Positions 11,291 through 22,030 of a DNA stretch of 64,000 nt are shown in pieces. How positions within the stretch are numbered: the stretch's first letter is position 1; the number at the start of each line of letters is the position of its first letter. A model generated the notes under the pieces. That model saw nothing but the letters and a program-made list of their open reading frames with translations. It was not told the origin of the DNA and ran no database searches. This stretch comes from Metopolophium dirhodum. Its lineage: Eukaryota; Arthropoda; Insecta; Hemiptera; Aphididae. Where the stretch lies: NCBI RefSeq assembly GCF_019925205.1, contig NC_083560.1, forward strand, positions 126,515,062 through 126,579,061, given 5' to 3'. Both the position numbers and the translations under genes were made by a program.

Positions 11291-12618
11291 AATTTACTAT
11301 ATGGAAATGCTGACGAGTCTAAGCGGAGTATATTACTGATGAAGTAATAAAAATATCACTTATGTGTTATTTAATACTTATTTAAGGAAACAATATGATT
11401 ACCACAGTTAAACAAAATATCTGTTTAATATAACGTTTTGATAAATCATTAAATTTGTCGGCAAGTGCCAAGTGGCAACCGAATGTATGTGAATCTACTT
11501 GTTTAAATTGTTTGAACGCATAAATAAAGTATTAATTGTTGTCATTAAACCGTCCTAACCGTATTCAAATGAATAACAATAACATTATTAATAGCGCATA
11601 CTAAAACAATTGTTCGCATAAATTTGAACTCTGTAAACTTAAAATTATGCGTGAAATAATTAAGTACTACTAAATACTAATAAACATTCAACCAACTTTG
11701 TCTATTAACGTCGTATTTATTAATAATTACAAATGAGACGAGGGAAATATTATATTCTATGGTCTATATACGATGTACCTACACTAGAATCTTATACACA
11801 AAATATTATAGATACAATTGTTACGCAGAATAAAATTATATGATTATGTACCTATTTAATAAAGGTGTAAATGACTTGTTCTGCACAGGTCAGTCAGTCG
11901 GCAATGCGTAATTAGGGGGAGATTGAGGATGTGGCTAAGCCCCCCTTACTTTTATTTTAATATAATTCCTATACTCCCACTAACGGTAGATACATGTTTA
12001 AAGTTAATTTGAAATATGGTTTTATTTTTTATGAAAATTATAAAAATTATATAATATAATTTTTATTTGATGACCCTAGCTGTGTATAACCTATAATACC
12101 ATGTAGTTTTTACTACATACTACATAGAAGTTGTCAATAAAGTAAATACAAAAATAGTCATCACCCAGAAGAATATACTCACGATTTTATTTTTGTAAAA
12201 TTTATGTATAAATGGTGATAACGACTAACGAGTGACAAAGACCGGACGACGATCCCTGCACCTGTTGACCGTTTATAAACGTCTTTTGCTAAAATTAGAA
12301 TCAGATTATATATTATTTTATTATATTATCATGGTGCTTTGATCTTCATAAGTACCTACAATGGTTGTGTGCTTGTGTCGGATAGCTCGTATTTAGCTCA
12401 ACGACATTGTGGTTATTATAATAAATTAGTCAAATTGTATTTACTTATGTTTCAGGTTTTAATGAATATCAAATAAATTAAACAGAATTAAAATCAGAAA
12501 TGTTGGTTAGATAATCAATTATTAATCAATTAATTGTATTATCTTTAAAAATTATAAGGGAAATTTATAGCAGCTAAAAAGTATTGTTCAAAAATCTGTT
12601 TCTATAAATTTATATAAA
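11291..12618. other. Non-coding DNA with a hAT-like scrap
   Basis: No gene. Around 11900-11950 the sequence AATTAGGGGGAGATTGAGG...GGCTAAGCCCCCC resembles the interior of the small hAT-like MITE at 48111-48235, preceded by an end-like CAGTCGGC, but no second terminus is visible. Confidence 0.35.
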
Positions 12619-12840
12619 ATGCTACATTTATCACTTTCTGTTCCACCAGGCAACAAGTTCCGCATCTATTGAAAGAACATTTTTAGTAATGCGTCGAATA
12701 AATACTTATATAAGGTTAACTTATGTTACCAAATCTATTCTCTATATTGTCTATTATAGCTTTTGAAAGAGATTTATCAAATATTCGAAAAAAAAGACAT
12801 TTAAAAAAAATGTCCAAACTTAACAGAGCCTTAAACTGTA
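12619..12840 (+). pseudogene. hAT transposase C-terminal fragment
   Basis: Two adjacent frames encode the C-terminal dimerisation region of hAT-family transposases or ZMYM-like derivatives: SSASIERTF followed by RRINTYIR (12660-12715), the usual S-A-x-x-E-R-x-F motif, and then FERDLSNI in another frame (about 12760-12785). A frameshift lies just before the Ala-Thr-Ser and another near 12760. The catalytic core is absent. The fragment ends at the A-rich tail of the adjacent LINE, suggesting the LINE inserted into or beside it. Confidence 0.6.
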
Positions 12841-12842
12841 AT

Positions 12843-12877
<35 letters not shown>

Positions 12878-12878
12878 T
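12841..12878. repeat. TTTA tetranucleotide run (LINE tail)
   Basis: Nine perfect TTTA units; on the minus strand this is the AAAT tail that terminates the adjacent LINE fragment. Confidence 0.85.
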
Positions 12879-13600
12879 AAACGCCAATCGGAAATGTTAT
12901 GATAACATATTAAATTTAATTTATAAGTAGTAGATATTATGTATAATACATAGTAACACAGAAGATATAGAAAATACAACACAATATAAACTTGATGGTA
13001 ATATAGAGATAATATTATAGTACCTACAGCAAACTTAAAGCTAATACATTTGCTAAATATTAAAATCAAAATAAACATTATTTAGTGTATGGAGAATTCT
13101 ATTTAAGGGGGTGCCTTTGTCCGTAAAATGTATCGTGTATTGGCACTTGAAAGATGGAGTGATTTTTGGAGAAGAAAGAAGGGATGCGAAGACATTCATT
13201 GGAGGGGAGACGAGGAGCATCTATTGTGCCACCTAGGACAAAGGTTATGAAGTGCTCGTCAGCATCTTGTCGAAGGGATGATAGTAGTGTTATTTCCAAT
13301 TAACTATAGGTACGTAATAAGGAATAATCGTAGCTATGGTGTTCTATCTTCATAATATGGTTGACATTTTATACATGCTCGAGTCTTAATTCATCTTTAC
13401 CCAAGTAAGGATGACATATTAAACTACCACCCCATATTTCAATATCGAACGTACCTACTAATGAGAAATGTAGTGTGCAGAGACAACGAGCAGCAAAAAG
13501 CTGTTTGGTATTGCGCTTAATAAATCCCAAGACTTTTAAAGCTTTTAGTCGACATATCTATTGTAGAAGTGTATAACTATTATGTCACTCATATAGTCAT
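12841..13600 (-). pseudogene. 5'-truncated jockey-like LINE 3' end with AAAT tail
   Basis: Minus strand, 5' to 3': KALKVLGFIKRNTKQ (13548-13500), HPYLGKDELRLEHV (about 13425-13380), a damaged stretch, then SLRQDADEHFITFV (13275-13230), TIDAPRLPSNECLRIPS and PIHDTFYGQRHPL (about 13140-13102), stop at 13099. This order matches the region C-terminal to the RT catalytic site in jockey-type ORF2. A roughly 220-base AT-rich 3' UTR and a (AAAT)n tail (TTTA on plus, 12841-12878) follow. Stops occur near 13380 and 13305. It is 5'-truncated, as expected for target-primed insertion. It cannot be the continuation of the 10.3-11.3 kb fragment, because for a minus-strand element the endonuclease should lie to the right of the RT, not to the left. 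Confidence 0.75.
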
Positions 13601-14245
13601 ATACATTTTTTACTTTCACTTAAATCATAAGAAAATTAAAAACTTGAATTTGTAACTAAAATAATATATTTTAATAATTTAATGTTAATTTCATTCCACT
13701 TTTTTATGATTCGTATTATACCCACACACACTATAATATTAAAACAAAATATTAATTTGTTTACATTTATATTTACACAGGGACTGGAACCGAACCTAAA
13801 AGAACCTGTTCTGGAACAGGAACAGTTATTTTATTCTTTTTATTTTTATTTTTCTTATTTCTTATTATTTTATTTGTTTAAGCGTCTTGTGAATATTTTT
13901 AAACCGTTTTCTATTTGTCTATTAATTATTTATTATTTTACATCAAATTAACGTTATGTAAAAAAAAATACCACTCGTATTTTGTACATGCGCAAAATAT
14001 AATAATCGCGGAAATATCGGCTTCAAGTAATTTTTGACCCGGATTTGTGTTAGTACGTATATTACAAACGATATATTAAATTAGGCTGCGACGAAAAGAG
14101 ATTGAAAAAACGGCAAGTGGAAAAAAATGTCACCTCGATCATTGTTGTAAAAAAAAAAAAAAAAAGCGTCCCGACTATATTAATATACTATATTGACTGG
14201 GAAACGTCGACCTCGTGTGATATAGTTATCGAGTCTTCAGTCTTC
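13601..14245. other. Non-coding DNA, no gene seen
   Basis: AT-rich. It contains a 16-base palindrome CCTGTTCTGGAACAGG at 13805-13820 and a poly-A run at 14149-14165. The 89-codon open stretch at 13682-13951 is Phe/Tyr/Ile-rich, as AT-rich DNA gives, and is not called. Confidence 0.5.
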
Positions 14246-14292
14246 GGTTCCGGACACGATTTAAGATAGAATCTTAAATCGTGGTTCCGGAC
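14246..14292. repeat. 27-bp perfect palindrome between 10-bp direct repeats
   Basis: GGTTCCGGAC occurs at 14246-14255 and again at 14283-14292. Exactly between them lies ACGATTTAAGAT-AGA-ATCTTAAATCGT, with 12-base perfect arms and a 3-base loop. The layout is that of a minute insertion with a 10-bp target-site duplication, or of a transposon footprint reduced to its ends. The direct repeats are GC-rich and belong to the surrounding CpG-rich patch. Confidence 0.85.
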
Positions 14293-14379
14293 GAGTCGGT
14301 ATAATAATAATAATAATAATAATCTTATGATGATAACGTAGACTTCCACAAAGGATCGTGCTTCGGCATTTGCCGTGGT

Positions 14380-14470
14380 AATGGATATACCGACGAATCC
14401 CCGAGGATTATGGTGTGTGTGTTGCGGAGTGGGCGGGAGGAGCGCAGGCTAGTCGGCGAGTTCAAGGATC
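14380..14470. other. Small CpG/GC-rich patch
   Basis: Contains GTGGGCGGGAGGAGCGCAGG, including a GGGCGG box, in an AT-rich setting. Together with 14200-14300 it may be a promoter-proximal region for either strand; no TATA box is well placed within it. Confidence 0.35.
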
Positions 14471-14604
14471 CACTATATTATCATAATGTATAATATATTT
14501 TGTCAAGTTTACAAAACACGACTTACATGAAATAATAAATTACTGTTTATTCTGTATACATTTTTACATTTGCGCGCATGCTATATATAATACAAGACGA
14601 CAAG

Positions 14605-14621
14605 ATGGAAAAAGAAACGCG
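14605..14621 (+). other. Candidate end of a first exon (ATG plus strong donor)
   Basis: ATGGAAAAAGAAACGCG is followed directly by GTAAGTAC, a near-consensus splice donor. The five complete codons read MEKET, in phase 2 at the donor. TATATATAA at 14582-14590 is too close upstream to be this ATG's TATA box, so a start in the CpG-rich patch 150-200 bases upstream would be needed. No second exon was identified and chance is quite possible. Confidence 0.2.
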
Positions 14622-14844
14622 GTAAGTACAAAATCGATATTGCAAAAAGCTAAATCGATCGATTATGTTATTATTATATAATTTTATAATTTATAATATT
14701 GTATCCTATTTACGAAATAATAATAAATCAACCATAATATTATGGCTGATATCGTAATAATATTGGTCGTATACGTAATTGAAATCATAGACAATATAAT
14801 GAATAGAGGTATCTACTTAGGTAGCAGACGGAATCGATATTTAC

Positions 14845-14864
14845 ATTTATTTATTTATTTATTT
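14845..14864. repeat. TTTA run, possible LINE 3' tail
   Basis: Five TTTA units followed by TCAAGCTTTTTAATT. The arrangement resembles the tail of the LINE at 12841, but no coding trace is left. Confidence 0.4.
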
Positions 14865-15635
14865 CAAGCTTTTTAATTAAAAAAAGTTCAACAATGTCAT
14901 TGTTGATATTAATATAAATAACGTGGGCGCCTTTAACTAGGCACCTACAACTAATAATAATTATAGTTGAATATACGTTTTATGATCAAAACGCTTACCA
15001 ATGCATTTTTATCCGTTCATTAACCAACTTTGTTTTATTATTATTTATTTTGTCGGATAGGCACTTTGACATTTTTAATTTAATTGGAACGCGTTCCTGC
15101 AGTTTTGAAACGGCTTCAAATGCTAAAAAAAACTGTTTCTAGATGTCCAATACGTGATATTTTCTGGATAGTGCATTTCGACCATTCAGCGTTTTCGCCT
15201 TTTCGGTGTTAACAGTTAACATACAACACTATCATTATTTACTGACGATTTTAATTAATAACATCACCATTGAAGTTAAAAACATCAACAAATGATCACG
15301 AATTATATATATATGGGCAGTTTACTGATAAGTTTATACCTAGGTATGTTACATGTAATGGTTATACTTTGGTATACTTTGGCTTCCCACCTGAATACAA
15401 TATTGAATGAATTGAAGTGGCGGTGCTTCCGTCAATCCCACGCATGAGATATCAATTATTTAGGAATATTCTATTTTCGATTGATCTAGTTTACTTCAAA
15501 TTTCGTATTATAAATAATAATATCGCAATTTGGTAGGTACTATACATATTTTACGAAAATATAATATGAAAAAAATTCACATTTTTTAAACTACGTTATT
15601 CATATACGTACCTATATGATCAATAATATTATTTA
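14865..15635. other. AT-rich non-coding DNA, no feature seen
   Basis: Nothing supportable apart from a two-copy 11-base repeat GGTATACTTTG near 15368-15390. Confidence 0.5.
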
Positions 15636-15639
15636 TTAA

Positions 15640-16168
15640 GGCTGTTGGAGCACACCGTATTTTTTGTAGTATTAGACCAATAAGCGGAAGATTAGTTTAT
15701 GTACCTACTCCCCGATGTCCAATTATTATTTTAAAAATTTGTATGAACTCATCATCTCCTTTTCTAGGTTATGTAGGAAACAGATTTTTGATTTTTGTAT
15801 ACAATAGGGCTTAAAAAATATGTTAAAATTTAAAAATATTATGAAAATATTTTTATTTTATACACTTACATACACTTACATTCAGTTTTAAAACATCAAT
15901 TATTTTTCCTACATAACCTAGTAAAGGGGATGATGAGTTCATACATATTTTTAAAATAATAATCGGACATCGGGAAGTACATAAACTAATCTTCCATTTA
16001 TAGCTATTTTGTACTGATTTTAACGGTTTTTTTTTACGATAACACGATAATGGGATTATACACACAAAGGTTCAATGTACTACTCACACAATGACAAATA
16101 CTTGCCAATAATATTTTTGCACAATTTCCTAAATTGTACTACTTAAAATATCCTATGCTCCAACAGCC
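15640..16168. mobile_element. MITE with TTAA target site and GGCTGTTGGAGCA ends
   Basis: The 13-base perfect terminal inverted repeats GGCTGTTGGAGCA (15640-15652) and TGCTCCAACAGCC (16156-16168) are each bordered by TTAA (15636-15639, 16169-16172). TTAA duplication is the hallmark of piggyBac-type insertion. Inside the ends, long inverted arms are visible: GGAAGATTAGTTTATGTAC and GAACTCATCATC in the left half reappear inverted in the right half (about 15905-15995). The right arm carries about 150 extra bases. No transposase. A related fragment lies at 50864-51115. Confidence 0.75.
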
Positions 16169-16182
16169 TTAAGATGTATTTA

Positions 16183-16475
16183 GGTGGCACACCAAGGTCA
16201 CAATATTATGACTTGAAAAATGACTTCAATACCTATGTTAATTATTATGTCACATTTTGTAACCATAAAAAAAAAATTGTAACCACACTTGATCTCAGAA
16301 AATATTTTTCTCCGTAGCACCTCAACCACCAAGACGTTATTAAATGCCACCATGACCTATTTTCTGGTGCCCTGGCGAGGTAAACAATTTTTTTCGGTTA
16401 CAAATCGTTAAATCATAATTGCCATAATATCAAACAATTTTCAATAAAAAATGTTGACCTTGTGTGGTGCCAGTG
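16183..16475. mobile_element. Second TIR element abutting the MITE
   Basis: GGTGGCACACCAAGGTCA (16183-16200) is mirrored by TTGACCTTGTGTGGTGCCAG (16454-16473) allowing small offsets. The interior has no coding capacity. A clear target-site duplication was not found. It sits only about ten bases from the preceding MITE's TTAA. Confidence 0.45.
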
Positions 16476-16499
16476 TAACACACTTGGTGTTTATTACAG

Positions 16500-17570
16500 T
16501 ATAGTCACAACAACTATTAAAACAATATTATATTTTATATAGTTATTATAATATATACATTGCATTGAACATTTAAGTTTTGACGAATACTTCAACCTGC
16601 ACAATTGTATTCTCAGAAGTCTGTATATATTATATTATATCATATGTAATTATTTCATCCAAGAATTCCATATGAAGGTACCTTCTTCATGTACGTGAAC
16701 ATTTGTAAACAAAATTTATCAAAGAGATTGTTTATGTGCATATTTTTGAGAATTGCACTTAACAACTATGGGTTTTGTTATAAGCTTAGAGCGGTTCAAG
16801 AGGAGCCTTTCTTCTTTTTACATGTCTTTTACAATGTATAATTTCTGCTCTTGTGAAACACCTTTTGGGTCAACCAATTGGAAGCCCAACGCAGATGGTA
16901 TTTTATAGATACTAATTTTTTTCTCTCCGTTGTACACGTACTTAGCTCAAAAGACGTCATTCGTAAACAACAACGGGCATAAATAAAATCCGGTATTACT
17001 GAACAATACAAATTTGAGCAATATATTATATTATGCTACTGCGTGCTGGTATAACTCTAGTATCAAACAAATTTTTAATTCATGTTTTTAACTTAAGGGT
17101 GCCTGGGGTCTATGTATTATATTATAGTCACGACAACTATTAAAACACTTATTTATGCAAATTGCATTGGACATTTAAAAGTTTTGACGAATACTTCAAC
17201 ATGAAAAATCGCACTCTTAAAAGTCTATAATAATATTATAAATATTTCATCCGAGAATATAAGCATTTCGTATACGTAAATTCGTGAACATTTACCAAAA
17301 TTACAGTGGTTCGGGAAGGAGCAATTTATTCTTTTTACAATGCATGATTTCTTCTTTTGTGAAACACCTTTTGGGTCAACCTATTGGAAACCGATCGCAG
17401 ATTGTATTTTATTGAAACCCATTTTTTTCACTCCCTTTTATAGGTAGCTTAAAAGACGCCATTGGTAAGCTACGAAACAACGGTTTTAAATAACAGCCGA
17501 GTTTACTGAACTACCAAAACCTGAGTAACATAATATATTACTACCTACACTGGTATATTAATGCTATTCC
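16500..17570 (+). repeat. Old tandem duplication, two copies
   Basis: Copy 1 (16500-17062) and copy 2 (17123-17570) share, in order, TATAGTCAC.ACAACTATTAAAACA, TTTTGACGAATACTTCAAC, ATTTCATCC.AGAAT, and a block around 16853-16887 / 17359-17393 beginning TGTGAAACACCTTTTGGGTC that is almost unchanged. Copy 1 carries about 70-90 extra bases (near 16718-16806) that copy 2 lacks. On the plus strand the conserved block is open in both copies (CETPFGSTxWKP), but the frames stop soon after and no family is recognised. Confidence 0.7.
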
Positions 17571-20500
17571 GGTGCTCATTTCTGGACAGTGCACTTTACC
17601 AGCGGTCGTGTGATTTTGATTGATACAATAGAATATTTAAATACTTACGAAGTAGGCGTGTAAATGCGCATAAATAGACATTCTACAATTACATCACACA
17701 CTGTTCAGCCATCATTCGTATGATAAATAATAATATTATAGTTTACCGATTTGTATAATATTGCACAATTGCAGGTACCTAGATAGGCAGATAGGCACAT
17801 GGATATTTTCATATGAATCATAATTTATCAAATTTGACTAGTTACATTATATGCGTTACATAAGATTTTGAATATTATTATATAGGCTTATAGTTTATCG
17901 TATTTTATATTTTTACATATTTCACGTATTTCACATGTTTTACAATATATTTAAATACAATTACTGTAGAGATTTATATTCTCCGTAATATAGTTTTGAA
18001 TGAAATAAATTACTTTTTGAATAAAATAATATTCGTCTTTTTATACATTTATAACATTTGTACTTGCGATAATGTCTCTTTATAAATATCTATAATTTAC
18101 AAATAATTATACTAATTTCAAAAACGTGACTATACACCGGGAGACAGCCATATAAATAAATGCTTCAAATTTTCAAACTTTTCAAAGCCCCTTTATTTAT
18201 TATGAAATTATACTTTTCATTGATTAAATATTAATTATAAAATACATTTAAAATTGTTATAATATGTATTTAGTATTTACATATTATGAAGTTTGTTTTA
18301 TCATAAATATATCTCGTATGGAATGAAAATGTGTGTAATCCTGATAGATTGGAACTCTTAATCATTATTCATTCTTTCTAATGGCCATGCTATCCAGAAT
18401 TTTAAGCCAATTCATAAACATTTCGATAGTATGTTCTTTTAATGTTTCAATATATTTCAACATTTTATATTTCACAATTAAAACGTTATTATAATAAACA
18501 AAAATAGTTTGAATGTCAAAGTCACAGCGCCAAATTTCAATCCAAAATTGCGAACAACTTACAAACAATTTAACGAACCCGAGTTGAAGAGATGGTGATA
18601 AGGTAAATTTTAGGTATTATTATTGTTCCTCCATAATTATTACAGAGAACGGTATGTTGTTCAATTTTTGCGATTCTTTCAGTATTGTTTAATTTTTAAA
18701 GAAGTTACAACTGTGTTTATAAAATGTTGGATATCTGATAACTCATCTTTGTATGCAAAAATTTGATTAAATGTATGTGAAATTGAACAATTAATTTGGC
18801 TCCTGAGCAATATAGCAAGTTTAAGACTATGTTTTTGGTATTGAAAGCGTAACTTTGGGAACAGTGTAAGAAAGTTTCATTTAAACTTGATGGTTAATTT
18901 AAAAATTAAAAATTAAATTAAATATTAAAGTATCTTCAACACAATTATGACTTAAAGAAGGCGTATAAAAATTATAGATTGTACTATGTTAACTTGTATA
19001 CCTGTATTATGTTTTTGCAAATAACAAACTAAGCTCAACTAATAATATAGGTTGGTACTTACATAAAAAAAAATATTAATAGATAATAATCTTTCGCTTT
19101 AATCTCAAAATGTCTGTACACGATCATTCATCTATGGTATCAGCCTGTTTATAAGACCAATGAATTCCTGATTGATATCGAGGCTGATAAATAATATAAA
19201 ATTGTTATAAAAAAAAGATTTTTGGTAGATCTCACCACTGACACGCGAGTGATGCATTTACGTTATTCACATGTTACTTTAATATTTGTGAAATTGCGAA
19301 TATCTACCTACTGGGAAAAATTCTCGTTAGAAAAACAGAAGCTTATATATCTCCACAGTAGAACACTATAATATAAGTAGTATAAACAAATCTCATGAAT
19401 TTAAAACCTTGGTCTTAAAGTATATAATAATTCCATAAATAGAAATTTGAAATTATTGCATTACCTACTGAGGAAAAAAAGAGGGGTGCACGTGATTCAC
19501 CTCAGTATAGTCGTGATATGATAGACACTTGCAGTTTCAATAAGATATAGCGGAACTTGATAAACTTTAAGAGCTTTATAATTAAAAAAAAAGCAATTTC
19601 CAAGTTTTTAATTGTTTGTTAAATCAGGAAAAAACTTTTAAACAACGTTCTTTTCAGAAGCGTTTTTAGAATTCGAAAATAATCGCTTTCAAATTTAATA
19701 CGATTGTAATATTGTGTTTGACCGTGCTGCTGTGGTACTCCGAATGCGGAAATGATGTTCAGTGAATTTTTTTTTACAGTCTAGTTTTATACTGATGTAG
19801 TTTCGACAGATCGGCAAAAGTGTGTTTTCGATTTATTGAACGAATTATTCTAAACTAGATTAACATAATATAATATTCCACATTATAGTTCACTTCTCAA
19901 TTAGTTTGTAATTGGAAATTGATTTTTGAAATGTCAAATGCGACAGTATTGTAAAAATAAAATGGTTAGTCAAACTGCGTCGAGTGCGTGTTTACTAATC
20001 ACAATATTAAAATGTTATTATTATATTATAATAGGTATAATGATGTTTATTGTTCGAATAAGATAATTTTTTTTTATTTAAAAACATCTTATTTGGCGTT
20101 ATAGCGCTTGGGCAGTGAACATTTTCGAGCGTTATCGTTTTCGAGTAAATACCTATTGTATTATTAAAAGGTGAGGCGATTTTTATATCTAAAACTCTAC
20201 TGGTTTTTCAAACTTTTCGAAAAAACCCGAAAATTATTTTGCCACTAACAGTCTAATTCAGACGTCGGACAGGGCGTCAACCTTGGAGGTAGGCCGAGAT
20301 CGGAATTCGCGCCAAGCGAATTTTCTATGGAGGTAATATTTATTGTTTTAGTCCAATTTGTTTGTCACTTTTATAAACATGCTTGTAAATATTATGTACA
20401 TAGCGTACCCACCTATTATGAAAATATTTTATTCTAATAAATGATTTGTATTTATGATTGTATTCTGAAAAATAAAATTTTAACAAAAATAATTCTTAAG

Positions 20501-22010
20501 AATGTTCAATCCATCCTACAAATAATATTATAGCCCATATTTAAAATAAGAATATTTACTTCAAATGCAACATAATAAATCTATTTCTAAGCTCATATAC
20601 ATAATGTTTCCACATCTTCCGATGGTCGCCCGTGACACTTTTCTGTTTTTTAATAGTCCTGCGGGCCATACACGTATGTAGATTGTAGGTACTAGGTATT
20701 ATATTATTATATTATTTATTAATAATTATATCATGGTAAAGAAAATTGCAATTTTTCAATATGTAACCAATTTTATACTTACATATTTTTTTTTTGTAGA
20801 ATTACATTTTAAAATATGGAAAAAACTACGGTCTTGAAAACATAATTTTTAATAACGAAATTTATTTCTGTTTGATGCAGTGGATTAAATTTAGCTTCAG
20901 GTATGAAGGCGCCTCGATGTCTTACAGACATTATTAAAAATAACATCATCATATCAGACCAGTTTGTACGAACCATATTAATATAACGACCAATGAATAT
21001 CCGGAATTCTTTTGTTAAAAATTACGAAATTGTTTTACGAGAAGCGTATACAAACGACGATGTTTTGTTATTAAAATATTGCTGCAGTATTTAAAAAAAA
21101 AATAAGCATTTCATTTTGTTAACAGTCTGCTGCTACTGCTGCGTGGTTCGGTAGTCATTCGATTATTTTCACTCTCAAAATAACAAGAATTTAAATGAGA
21201 AACTCTGAGAAAACTAATAACTCGATAACTCTTTCCTCCTACGATCGAAATTAAAAAAAAAAACGCAATAACTTGAAACAACACTCGCTGTTCAGTGAAT
21301 TAATGTCAGAATTGTTTAATAATAATTCTAAAGAGTCTATTGTTCTATATATTTATAATATATAATACGTATTATAAATGTATAATATACGTATATACAT
21401 ATTTATTTATTCATAACATCACCATTTGTGACAAATAATTTTTTTATACGAATTATTTATACGCTTTTATACCAAAGCGAGTCAAATATGAATTTATTTG
21501 AATAATATTAATATTATGTATTTCCTACAATATCTTATTTAAAGAGAAAAAATATTATTTTTTTTTCTTCAAAATTTCCCGACTCTTAATAATTATTCAT
21601 TATTAATGATTTTTTTTTTTGTTTATATTTTGTTAATGCCATTAACAATAATAAATTAATAAAAAATTGTTTTTATAGTAAGCGCCAACTGTTTTTTTAC
21701 GCTTTGAACATTGGTAGGTACCTAAATATTATATTATATTACAGTGTGGGAGACCAGTGGCGACAAATCATTTTCTATTTTGTATTGCTCCAGAAAAGTG
21801 AATATTTTTTTTTTTTTTTTGTTATTTAAAGAGTTTTAAATCAATCTGTTACAAAGTAGAACAATAAGAACAATTGATACAACAATATAAAAAAATATAG
21901 CTTTTTTGGTTTTAGTCGCTCATCACTATATATTATTATTATTTGTGTTGCATTTAAAATAAAATAAATAGGTATACTTATTATAATAATTTAGAGAGGA
22001 GTCTCACTGG
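17571..22010. other. AT-rich non-coding DNA, no gene seen
   Basis: No TE termini or coding traces that I can support. A short GC-richer patch at 20250-20335 contains the hairpin AATTCGC-GCCAA-GCGAATT and two GGAG/GTRR-like donor strings. The 67-codon minus-strand open stretch at 18365-18568 has no recognisable motif. Confidence 0.5.
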
Positions 22011-22030
22011 GTGTGTGTGTGTGTGTGTGT
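22011..22030. repeat. GT dinucleotide microsatellite
   Basis: Ten perfect GT units; the open frame read through it on the other strand (His/Thr repeats) is an artefact. Confidence 0.9.

Noticed and set aside
13805..13820. 16-base palindrome CCTGTTCTGGAACAGG as an operator
   Set aside because: Isolated and short; palindromes of this size are expected occasionally, and nothing regulatory is next to it.
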